A DNA stretch of 5,982 nt from Phyllobacteriaceae bacterium UBA1059 (GTDB taxonomy: Bacteria; Pseudomonadota; Alphaproteobacteria; Rhizobiales; Rhizobiaceae). The stretch is taken from NCBI GenBank assembly GCA_002316345.1, contig DCDI01000023.1, positions 238 through 6,219 of the forward strand, in the 5' to 3' direction. A program made the position numbers and the translations under genes. The first letter of the stretch is position 1, and each line of letters starts with the position of its first letter. The notes beneath the pieces are model-generated. The model ran no database searches, was not told the DNA's origin, and was given only the letters and a program-made list of their open reading frames with translations. Of this stretch, positions 1 through 4,876 are shown piece after piece.

Positions 1-971
1 GCACTGCGATCGTAGGCCCGTCCGGTTCCGGCAAATCCACTTTGTTGCGCATCATCGCCGGCTTCGAAGCCGCCGATGCCGGTACGATCGAACTCGATAA
101 CGCAACCCTGGTGGACGACGCCAACGCCGTGCCCGCGCATCTTCGCGGCATCGGCATCGTCTCGCAGGATGGCGCGCTGTTTCCCCATCTCAGCATCGCC
201 GACAACATTGCCTTCGGCCTCGAGCGCCGCTCGCCCGATCGCAAGAAGCGCATCGGCGACCTGATGGCACTGATCGGCCTCGACCTCGCCATGCTGGAGC
301 GCCGCCCGCACCAGTTGTCCGGCGGTCAGCAGCAACGTGTCGCCTTGGCGCGCGCGCTGGCTCGTCAGCCTCGCCTGATGCTCCTCGACGAACCTTTCTC
401 GGCGCTCGATACCGGCTTACGCGAGCAGATGCGCCAAGCCGTCACGCAGATCCTCGGCGACGCAGGCATCACCGCCGTTCTCGTCACCCATGACCAAGCC
501 GAAGCCCTGTCCTTTGCCGATCAGGTAGCTCTGATGCGCGGCGGCCGGCTGGTGCAACGGGGAACGCCCCGCGACGTGTATTTTCACCCTGCCGATCGGG
601 AAACAGCGCTGTTTTTGGGCGACGCCCTGATCCTGCCCGCTATGCTCGACGGTGGCACGGCCTCCACCCCGCTCGGCCGCTTCCCCATCGCCAAGCCTGA
701 ACCATCCGGCACGGCCGAAATCCTGCTGCGTCCCGAACAGATCCAGCTTGTTCCGGCAGACAGGGGGCAGCCGCAGCTCGAAATCCTGCATGCAGCCTTT
801 AGCGGCGCCAACTGGACGCTGCAGCTCAGGCTGATCGATCAGCGCAACCATCCGCCGCTGCATCTGCGCGTCAGCGGTGTCGACATTCCACCGACCGGCA
901 GCCGTGTTGGCTTGGCGGTGAAGGGCGTCGCGCATGTGCTTGAAGAAGCAGAGATGAGCCAGCAACAATAA
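1..971 (+). CDS. fbpC: ABC transporter ATP-binding protein, ferric iron (FbpC-like), 5'-truncated
   Basis: This is the ATPase subunit of an importer. It would sit on the cytoplasmic side of the inner membrane and power uptake through a permease encoded outside the window. The reading frame is open from the left edge (first full codon at 3), so the start and roughly 30 residues are missing; 322 residues are visible. All nucleotide-binding motifs are present in order: Walker A GPSGSGKST (nt 15-41), a Q-loop in IVSQDGALFPHL, the signature LSGGQQQRV, Walker B LMLLDEPFSALD and the H-loop VTHDQAEAL. The SQDGALFPHL wording around the Q-loop is typical of Fe3+ (FbpC) ATPases. The last ~110 residues, including LLRPEQIQL, fit the C-terminal regulatory TOBE/OB-like region of the FbpC/PotA/CysA group. 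Iron as substrate is inferred from this resemblance; a polyamine, sulfate or other substrate is possible. The gene converges on the arsR-like gene with an 8-bp gap. Confidence 0.88.
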   Translation, partial: TAIVGPSGSGKSTLLRIIAGFEAADAGTIELDNATLVDDANAVPAHLRGIGIVSQDGALFPHLSIADNIAFGLERRSPDRKKRIGDLMALIGLDLAMLERRPHQLSGGQQQRVALARALARQPRLMLLDEPFSALDTGLREQMRQAVTQILGDAGITAVLVTHDQAEALSFADQVALMRGGRLVQRGTPRDVYFHPADRETALFLGDALILPAMLDGGTASTPLGRFPIAKPEPSGTAEILLRPEQIQLVPADRGQPQLEILHAAFSGANWTLQLRLIDQRNHPPLHLRVSGVDIPPTGSRVGLAVKGVAHVLEEAEMSQQQ

Positions 972-978
972 GCCGGCT
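957..978 (-). terminator. Hairpin between convergent fbpC-like and arsR-like genes
   Basis: AGCCAGC (957-963) and GCCGGCT (972-978) can pair around an 8-base loop. Read as minus-strand RNA the stem is 7 bp with one G:U wobble; read as plus-strand RNA it has one A/C mismatch. It starts just past the arsR-like stop and overlaps the fbpC-like stop codon, so it could end the minus-strand transcript. There is no real U-tract after it on that strand, so it is only a candidate. Confidence 0.3.
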
Positions 979-979
979 T

Positions 980-1288
980 CTATTCAGCGGCGCTCTGGTT
1001 TTCGGAAAAATAGCCGTCCAGCGCGCCAAGCAGGCGGCGGGCGATCTCGGAGCGGCTGGAATAATAGATGGTCTGACGATCACGCCTTGTTTCCACAAGC
1101 CCGGCTTCGCGCAAGCGTGCAAGATGTTGGGAAATCGCGGATTGGCTGAGATTGACGCGTCGCGCCAGCTCGTTAACGGCCAATTCGTCCTGCAACAGGT
1201 GATGCATGACCAACAGGCGCTTGGCATTGCCAAGCACCGCCAGAAGCGCGGCCGACCTTTCGGCGCTGTCAATCACGACCTCAGACAA
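980..1288 (-). CDS. ArsR/SmtB-family winged-helix repressor, NolR-like
   Basis: This is a small cytoplasmic DNA-binding regulator of 102 residues. The core has ArsR-family order: LLAVLGNAKRLLVMHHL (about residues 15-31), the helix-turn-helix ELARRVNLSQSAISQHLARLREAGLV (about 40-65) and the wing RRDRQTIYYS (68-77). The SQSAISQHL recognition helix and the wing read closely like rhizobial NolR as I remember it. There is no cysteine anywhere, so the thiolate metal sites and persulfide-sensing cysteine pairs of many ArsR proteins are absent; the signal is unknown. I chose the TTG start at 1288 because GAGGG (1298-1294) lies 5 bases upstream. The frame continues up to a TTG at 1363 with no Shine-Dalgarno sequence, and a GTG at 1276 is an alternative. 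The gene may be cotranscribed with the 99-residue gene upstream, although a weak terminator lies between them. Family confidence is high; the start is moderate. Confidence 0.85.
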   Translation of the reverse strand: MSEVVIDSAERSAALLAVLGNAKRLLVMHHLLQDELAVNELARRVNLSQSAISQHLARLREAGLVETRRDRQTIYYSSRSEIARRLLGALDGYFSENQSAAE

Positions 1289-1313
1289 TCCTGCCCTCGC
1301 GAACTTGATCTTA

Positions 1314-1329
1314 CTCGCCAACGGGCGAG
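1314..1329 (-). promoter_or_regulatory. Hairpin/inverted repeat upstream of arsR-like start
   Basis: CTCGCC and GGCGAG form a perfect 6-bp inverted repeat around a 4-base loop. It ends 25 bases before the proposed TTG start and 15 bases before its Shine-Dalgarno sequence. No U-tract follows on the minus strand, so a terminator is unlikely. It could be a leader-RNA structure, a binding site for the repressor itself, or chance in GC-rich DNA. Confidence 0.25.
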
Positions 1330-1387
1330 CCCCGCAAAGGGTTGCATGATTGTTGCTCGGCAAAGGGGAAAAACTGCCACCTGGCGG

Positions 1388-1407
1388 AAAACTCGGCGAA
1401 GAGCCGA
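1388..1407 (-). terminator. Weak intrinsic terminator after the 99-residue gene
   Basis: On the minus strand, TCGGC-TCTTC-GCCGA forms a 5-bp stem (1407-1393), followed after one G by a run of four T (1391-1388). It begins 9 bases past the TAG stop of the upstream gene, which is the expected place for an intrinsic terminator. The stem is short, so readthrough into the arsR-like gene is likely. Confidence 0.4.
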
Positions 1408-1416
1408 ATTGTATTC

Positions 1417-1716
1417 CTACGGACGCGCCGCGCCGCCGTCCTCATCAGAACCGTTTTCGGCCATGGCCATCTGAACCAGATCGATCTTTTCCAGCCACAT
1501 CTCGCAAGCCATCGCCTTGGTGGGAAGTGGCGTGCTGACGCTGCCAAGACCCTGCTCGAGCGCGTCGGCATAATCCTGCAGATCCCGCACAAAGGCATCG
1601 CCCTGGAAGCCGGGAACATCGAGGATGAGGCGGCGCACCAGACGCTTCAGGAACTCGTTGTTGAGATCCTGCTGAAGCGCAAACATCAGCATACGCAGAT
1701 TTTCTGTGCGCGGCAT
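1417..1716 (-). CDS. Hypothetical protein, 99 aa, unrecognised
   Basis: I do not recognise this family. The predicted protein is soluble, with no signal peptide or membrane segment. Its first ~55 residues (start MPRTENLRMLMFALQQDL) look strongly helical, with regular leucines and charged residues (for example NEFLKRLVRRLILDV). A second short amphipathic stretch, CEMWLEKIDLVQMAMA, occupies about 71-86. The tail is acidic and glycine-rich (ENGSDEDGGAA). There is a single cysteine (C71). The ATG at 1716 is chosen because GGGGAA lies 6 bases upstream; the frame extends to a TTG at 1743 that has no such signal. The gene reads divergently from the hemerythrin-like gene and in the same direction as the arsR-like gene. 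The good ribosome binding site and the orderly helical composition support a real gene; function cannot be assigned. A large opposite-strand frame covering it looks like a shadow. Confidence 0.65.
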   Translation of the reverse strand: MPRTENLRMLMFALQQDLNNEFLKRLVRRLILDVPGFQGDAFVRDLQDYADALEQGLGSVSTPLPTKAMACEMWLEKIDLVQMAMAENGSDEDGGAARP

Positions 1717-1831
1717 TGCCGGTTCCCCAATGCGTCCCCTCAACGGTGGCCGATAACAGCCTCCAGTCGACCCCTGCCCTCTCCGCAGGCGATCAACCGC
1801 GACAGGGTCTTCGCTCCTAGCGCGGCGGCAA

Positions 1832-1846
1832 TTAGCAAAGTGTTAA
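1832..1846. promoter_or_regulatory. Imperfect dyad, candidate ArsR/NolR-type operator
   Basis: TTAGCA-AAG-TGTTAA is an inverted repeat with 5 of 6 arm positions paired (one G/T mismatch), standing out as AT-rich in GC-rich DNA. With the preceding A at 1831 it also fits the loose NolR motif I remember, (A/T)TTAG-N9-A(T/A). It lies 116 bp upstream of the 99-residue gene and about 60 bp upstream of the FNR-type box. Assignment to the neighbouring ArsR-type regulator is inference; the motif is short and could be chance. Confidence 0.35.
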
Positions 1847-1898
1847 GGTTTGCGGCAGCGCACAGCTGATACCTGACAAGCCATGCGATGCGGTTTGT

Positions 1899-1912
1899 CT
1901 GATCCAGATCAA
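1899..1912. promoter_or_regulatory. FNR/FixK-type box upstream of hemerythrin-like gene
   Basis: CTGAT-CCAG-ATCAA matches the FNR/FixK consensus TTGAT-N4-ATCAA at 9 of 10 defined positions; the left arm starts with C instead of T. The box centre (1905.5) is 41.5 bases from a predicted start site at 1947, the class II activator spacing. The likely regulator is the FNR-type protein encoded at 2589-3311. Other family members (FixK, NnrR/DNR) recognise very similar sites. Confidence 0.7.
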
Positions 1913-1934
1913 AGTGCAGCACTCGCTTCCCCGC

Positions 1935-1940
1935 TACTCT
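1935..1940 (+). promoter_or_regulatory. -10 element of predicted FNR-dependent promoter
   Basis: TACTCT has the three most conserved -10 bases (T at -12, A at -11, T at -7). It sits exactly where a class II promoter served by the 1899-1912 box should have it, which predicts a start at or near A1947 and a leader of about 158 nt. There is no obvious -35 element, consistent with dependence on an activator. Confidence 0.5.
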
Positions 1941-1946
1941 GCGGCC

Positions 1947-2105
1947 ATGATGGAAAAACCGACAGCCCGAAACAGGATGCTCGCGCCCGGCAAACCACGC
2001 TGCGCACCGCGTCCTCAAACGCTTTCATCGGGCAGGCTTGGTTCCGACGGCCAACCGCACCGCTCAAGACGACATCCGATTATCGCTTCGGGAGGAAGTT
2101 TCTGA
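1947..2105 (+). CDS. Doubtful 52-aa upstream ORF, possibly leaderless
   Basis: This short frame begins ATG-ATG at the predicted transcription start and ends in a TGA sharing its A with the ATG of the hemerythrin-like gene (TGATG). There is no Shine-Dalgarno sequence, so translation would have to be leaderless. The peptide (start MMEKPTARNRMLAPGK) is rich in Arg, Pro and Ser, resembles no family I know, and has the composition of a random GC-rich frame. It is listed because its position would allow translational coupling; it may well not be expressed. Confidence 0.15.
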   Translation: MMEKPTARNRMLAPGKPRCAPRPQTLSSGRLGSDGQPHRSRRHPIIASGGSF

Positions 2106-2584
2106 TGCCTCGCACTTCGCTTCAGCTTGCTTTGACCAGTCTTGGCACCAGCCATGATGATATGCTGCATCTCTGCGATCAGCTCGAATCCATCGCCGAC
2201 AGCCTGCCGTCCAATATCGACCGGCAACAATGCCTGCATGTGGCGCGTGCCGTGTGCCGCACGGTTGCCGATGCGCATCGCCTAGAAGAAGCCGTGCTGT
2301 TTCCCGCTCTCGAGCCCCTGTCCACCACGCTGAAAACCATGCCGGCCACGCTAGATCGGCTACGTTACGAGCACTACGAGGACATGTGTTTTGCCGAAGA
2401 ACTGCAGGACACGCTGCTGGCGATCGGCAAGGGCGAGAACCGCCTGTCGGGTGACGCTGCCGGCTACATGCTGCGCGGCTTCTTTGAAAGCGTGCGCCGT
2501 CACATCGCCTTCGAGCGCGAATTGCTGACGCCGCTGCTGGAAATGTCGTGGAGCACGACGCCCGCACCACGCGCGGTTGCTTAG
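2105..2584 (+). CDS. Hemerythrin-like (HHE cation-binding) domain protein
   Basis: This is a 159-residue cytoplasmic protein predicted to be a four-helix bundle holding a non-haem di-iron centre. Such proteins bind O2 or NO, or act in iron or redox stress handling. Candidate ligands are in the expected order: H17 (SHDDM), H58 and E62 (HRLEE), H90 (EHYED), and H133 and E137 (HIAFERELL). The phrases LFPAL and LLTPLL after the second and last helices are typical HHE features. No signal peptide is visible. The ATG at 2105 is chosen because GGAGGAAG lies about 6 bases upstream; the frame stays open to 1883, but that stretch crosses the promoter and is not protein-like. Activation under low oxygen is inferred from the FNR-type box and -10 element upstream. 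The gene converges on the fnr-type gene with only 4 bp between stops. The precise role (oxygen store, NO protection, signalling) is unknown. Confidence 0.85.
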   Translation: MPRTSLQLALTSLGTSHDDMLHLCDQLESIADSLPSNIDRQQCLHVARAVCRTVADAHRLEEAVLFPALEPLSTTLKTMPATLDRLRYEHYEDMCFAEELQDTLLAIGKGENRLSGDAAGYMLRGFFESVRRHIAFERELLTPLLEMSWSTTPAPRAVA

Positions 2585-2588
2585 ACGC

Positions 2589-3311
2589 TCAGCCGCAGCG
2601 GCTTTTCAGGCGCGCCATGTCCATCACGTCGACATGGCGGTTGCCGGTGATCGCGATCACCTTGTCGGCGCGCAGCTTGGACAACTGACGCGACACGGTT
2701 TCCAGCGTCAGCCCAAGAAAATCGGCAATGTCGCTGCGCGTCAGTGGCAGATCGAAATGCCGGATCGCCTCTCCCTCGTGGCTTGGATCGAGATGCGTGG
2801 CGATCAGGTAAAGGAAGCTCGCGACCTTTTCCGATGCCGTCTTGCGGCCAAGCGTCACCATCCAGTCGCGCGCTTCATCGAGCTCGCGCAAGGTCTGCTG
2901 CATCAGCCTGTGTTCGAGGGCCGGATTTTCCGACATCAGCCGCTCGAGTGCTGCGCGCGGCACGCGGCATAGATCGACGTCGGACGCAGCCTCGGCCGTG
3001 ACCGCGCTTTCCTTTGTGTAAAGCCGCCCCAGAAAATCCGGCGCAAATTGCAGGCCGACGATCTGCTGGCGCCCGTCTTCCAGCGTTTTGGTGAGCTTCA
3101 CCACGCCGCGCATCACATTGGCATAAGAGTCTACCGGCTGCGCTTCCGACGCCAGTTCCGCACCGGCCTCATGCCGGATCACTCGCGTGATCTTCGATAA
3201 GGCGAGCAGTTCGCTTGGCTCCAGAACGCCGCACATGCCGTTATGCCGCGCTTCGCAACTCTGACAAAGCACTGGCTGGTCTGAATTATGAATATCCCTG
3301 CGGTCTGCCAT
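2589..3311 (-). CDS. fnrN: CRP/FNR-family oxygen-sensing regulator (FnrN/FnrL type)
   Basis: This is a 240-residue cytoplasmic transcription factor that would dimerise with a [4Fe-4S] cluster when O2 is scarce and activate genes carrying TTGAT-N4-ATCAA boxes. C16, C19 and C27 (CX2CX7C, in LCQSCEARHNGMCGVL) plus C115 (VDLCRV) match the four cluster ligands of FNR; the CX7C spacing is that of the alphaproteobacterial FnrN/FnrL/ANR type rather than E. coli (CX5C). A cyclic-nucleotide-binding-like beta-roll fills roughly 30-120, then the dimer helix, then a C-terminal HTH with LTRSDIADFLGLTLETVSRQL (from about 190). Its E204-x2-S207-R208 is the FNR DNA-contact motif, so it should read TTGAT half-sites. 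The ATG at 3311 has GGA 7 bases upstream; an in-frame ATG at 3341 abuts a GAGG with no spacing and is less likely. The perfect box at 3418-3431 suggests autoregulation. The name fnrN is by resemblance; fnrL would serve equally. Confidence 0.93.
   Translation of the reverse strand: MADRRDIHNSDQPVLCQSCEARHNGMCGVLEPSELLALSKITRVIRHEAGAELASEAQPVDSYANVMRGVVKLTKTLEDGRQQIVGLQFAPDFLGRLYTKESAVTAEAASDVDLCRVPRAALERLMSENPALEHRLMQQTLRELDEARDWMVTLGRKTASEKVASFLYLIATHLDPSHEGEAIRHFDLPLTRSDIADFLGLTLETVSRQLSKLRADKVIAITGNRHVDVMDMARLKSRCG
2591..2606 (+). terminator. Candidate intrinsic terminator of hemerythrin-like gene
   Basis: AGCCG-CAG-CGGCT forms a 5-bp stem with a 3-base loop, followed by TTT, starting 7 bases past the TAG of the hemerythrin-like gene. 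It lies inside the last codons of the convergent fnr-type gene, so coding constraint could also explain it. The stem and T-run are short. Confidence 0.35.
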
Positions 3312-3417
3312 CAAAAATTCCGACTTCTTCCCCGCGTTCATCCTCAAACTGGCAAAGAACCTGCCTGGTCCGGTTTGCAATTCACGCGTCTGAGCTTCCG
3401 TAAAAGCGTCTCCAACC

Positions 3418-3431
3418 TTGATCGAGATCAA
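3418..3431. promoter_or_regulatory. Perfect FNR/FixK box in the fnr-hemN divergent region
   Basis: TTGAT-CGAG-ATCAA matches the consensus at all ten defined positions, and its arms extend to a 6-bp palindrome (TTGATC/GATCAA). The centre is 57 bases upstream of the hemN ATG. A class II arrangement would put the hemN start near A3466 with a -10 at TAAGTC (3454-3459), which keeps only the first two consensus bases. The centre is 113 bases from the fnr start. I see no clear -10 on that side, so activation versus repression of fnr cannot be told. Confidence 0.85.
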
Positions 3432-3481
3432 CAACACGAAAGGCGTTGAGGGCTAAGTCATTGACAGCCTGGAGTGTTCCT

Positions 3482-4831
3482 ATGACTGCCGATTTGATTG
3501 CCCGTTATGCGGGTCCCGTGCCTCGCTACACCAGCTATCCCACTGCCCCGCATTTCCATGATGGGATCAACGAGCAAACTTACGCGCGCTGGCTTGGTGA
3601 AATCAACCCGAACGAACCTCTATCACTTTATCTGCATCTACCGTTCTGCGACAGATTGTGCTGGTTCTGCGGCTGTCACACCAAGCAGGTGATGCGTTAC
3701 GACCCCATCGCGGCCTATCTCGATGCTCTGAATATGGAGATCGAAACTGTCGCGCGCCACCTAAGCCGCGCACAGCCGGTATGCGCGATCCACTTCGGCG
3801 GCGGCTCGCCGACCATGATCGAGCCGGCCGACCTGGCCCGGCTGCGCGCCACACTCGACAAGCACTTCACCATTCTGCCGACCTGCGAGATCAGCGTCGA
3901 GGTCGATCCTAACGACATCAACCAGGCCCGCCTCGATGGCTGGGGCGCGTTCGGCGCGACCCGCGCGAGCTTTGGCGTGCAGGATTTCGACCTCAAGGTT
4001 CAGCAGAGCATCAACCGCCTGCAAAGCTTCGAACAAACCCGCGACGCGCTTGAAGGTTTTCGCCAGCGCGGCGTCAAATCGGCCAATCTCGACGTCCTTT
4101 ACGGCCTGCCGCACCAGACGGAAGAAACGCTGGCCGCCACCATCAAGCAGGTAATCAGCCTGAACCCGGACCGCGTCGCTTTGTTCGGCTATGCGCATGT
4201 GCCCTGGATGAAGAAGCACCAAACCATGATCGACGAGGCCGCGCTGCCGAACATGGAACAGCGCTTCGCGCAGGCAGCCCTAGGTGCACGGCTGCTCACC
4301 GAAACCGGCTATATCGCGGTCGGCATCGACCACTTCGCTTTGCCGAGCGATACAATGGCGCAAGCCGCGCTGAACGGCACGCTGCGCCGCAACTTCCAGG
4401 GCTACACTACCGATTCCGCTAATGTGCTGATCGGCTTGGGCGCGTCCTCAATCGGCTCGCTGCCGCAGGGCTACATCCAGTCGATCACCGCAACCGCGCA
4501 ATATAGCCGCCGTGCTCTGGCCGGCGAACTGCCGGTGGCCCGCGGCTTTGCCCTCAGCGAAGCTGACAAGGCGCGCCGCTGGATCATCGAAATGTTGATG
4601 TGCGGCTTCGCCTTTGATGCCGCCGAGCTGCGGACGCTTTATCCTGCCCAAGCTGAAGCGCTGCTTCGCCAAGCCGCCAGCTTCGTTGCCGCCGATCCCG
4701 ACGATCTCGTCCATATGGAAGGCGAGCGCTTCATCGTCACGCCGCAAGGCCGCCCCTTCGTGCGCGTCGTCGCATCCTGGTTCGACGATTACCTTGCAAC
4801 CGGTGCCGCCCGCCATTCGGCAGCCGTGTAA
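3482..4831 (+). CDS. hemN: Oxygen-independent coproporphyrinogen III dehydrogenase
   Basis: This is a cytoplasmic radical-SAM enzyme of haem biosynthesis. It oxidatively decarboxylates coproporphyrinogen III to protoporphyrinogen IX without O2, using S-adenosylmethionine. The length is 449 residues, as usual for HemN (E. coli about 457). The N-terminal RYTSYPTAPHF segment is HemN-specific and absent from HemW-type paralogues. The cluster motif is C56-x3-C60-x2-C63-x-C65 (CDRLCWFCGC), with the fourth cysteine typical of HemN. HFGGGSPTM (about 104-112) is the SAM-binding glycine motif. GVQDFDLKVQQSINR, LDVLYGLPHQT and FGYAHVPWMKKHQ are further family blocks. The ATG at 3482 is supported by GGAG 7 bases upstream; the frame also opens earlier at 3446, without support. 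The perfect FNR box upstream fits the usual induction of hemN in low oxygen, here probably by the divergent FNR-type gene. No damage is seen. Confidence 0.96.
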   Translation: MTADLIARYAGPVPRYTSYPTAPHFHDGINEQTYARWLGEINPNEPLSLYLHLPFCDRLCWFCGCHTKQVMRYDPIAAYLDALNMEIETVARHLSRAQPVCAIHFGGGSPTMIEPADLARLRATLDKHFTILPTCEISVEVDPNDINQARLDGWGAFGATRASFGVQDFDLKVQQSINRLQSFEQTRDALEGFRQRGVKSANLDVLYGLPHQTEETLAATIKQVISLNPDRVALFGYAHVPWMKKHQTMIDEAALPNMEQRFAQAALGARLLTETGYIAVGIDHFALPSDTMAQAALNGTLRRNFQGYTTDSANVLIGLGASSIGSLPQGYIQSITATAQYSRRALAGELPVARGFALSEADKARRWIIEMLMCGFAFDAAELRTLYPAQAEALLRQAASFVAADPDDLVHMEGERFIVTPQGRPFVRVVASWFDDYLATGAARHSAAV

Positions 4832-4848
4832 CGAACCGAGGAAGGAAC

Positions 4849-4870
4849 CGGCCGGACACATGCCCGGCCG
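4849..4870. terminator. Bidirectional hairpin between hemN and dihydrolipoyl dehydrogenase gene
   Basis: CGGCCGG (4849-4855) and CCGGCCG (4864-4870) form a perfect 7-bp all-G/C stem with an 8-base loop. It lies 17 bases past the hemN stop and 6 bases past the convergent stop, so it can serve both transcripts. The following sequence has no strong U-run (TATCC rightward, GTTCCTTCC leftward), so efficiency is uncertain. Confidence 0.5.
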
Positions 4871-4876
4871 TATCCG

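Larger units (their letters stand above)
1717..2104. other. Divergent intergenic region, 388 bp
   Basis: This gene-free stretch separates the leftward 99-residue gene from the rightward hemerythrin-like gene. It holds an AT-rich dyad (1832-1846), an FNR-type box (1899-1912), a matching -10 element (1935-1940) and, from 1947 to 2105, a doubtful 52-codon frame. I see no RNA gene or repeat family, and no convincing promoter for the leftward gene. Confidence 0.7.

Noticed and set aside
417..968. Long minus-strand frame opposite the ABC ATPase gene
   Set aside because: It is a shadow of a gene with intact ABC motifs; the same reasoning removes the antisense frames inside hemN and the dihydrolipoyl dehydrogenase gene.
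970..979. Perfect 10-bp palindrome AAGCCGGCTT at the fbpC-like stop
   Set aside because: It has no loop so cannot form a useful RNA hairpin by itself, and half of it is already part of the 957-978 hairpin.
980..1288. Assignment of the ArsR-type protein as a BigR/YgaV persulfide sensor or arsenic/zinc sensor
   Set aside because: Those types depend on cysteines (or the ELCVCDL motif for arsenic), and this protein has none from its likely start.
1289..1363. 25-residue extension of the ArsR-like protein to a TTG at 1363
   Set aside because: No Shine-Dalgarno sequence precedes that TTG, and the extra residues lie outside the family's conserved core.
1773..1789. CCTGC/GCAGG inverted repeat with 7-base loop
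   Set aside because: A 5-bp stem in GC-rich DNA, not next to a stop codon and without a T-run; expected by chance.
1342..1869. Long plus-strand frame opposite the 99-residue gene
   Set aside because: Its composition is that of an antisense shadow, it has no ribosome binding site I can see, and it runs through the intergenic dyad.
1740..2018. 92-residue minus-strand frame across the divergent region
   Set aside because: It spans the dyad and the FNR promoter, lacks family features and looks like a random GC-rich frame.
1883..2104. 74-residue N-terminal extension of the hemerythrin-like frame
   Set aside because: It crosses the FNR box and -10 element, has no ribosome binding site, and its sequence is not protein-like; the ATG at 2105 has a strong Shine-Dalgarno sequence.
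3312..3437. 42-residue N-terminal extension of the FNR-type protein
   Set aside because: It would cover the perfect FNR box and push the cysteine cluster far from the N-terminus, unlike FnrN/FnrL proteins; the frame is open by chance.
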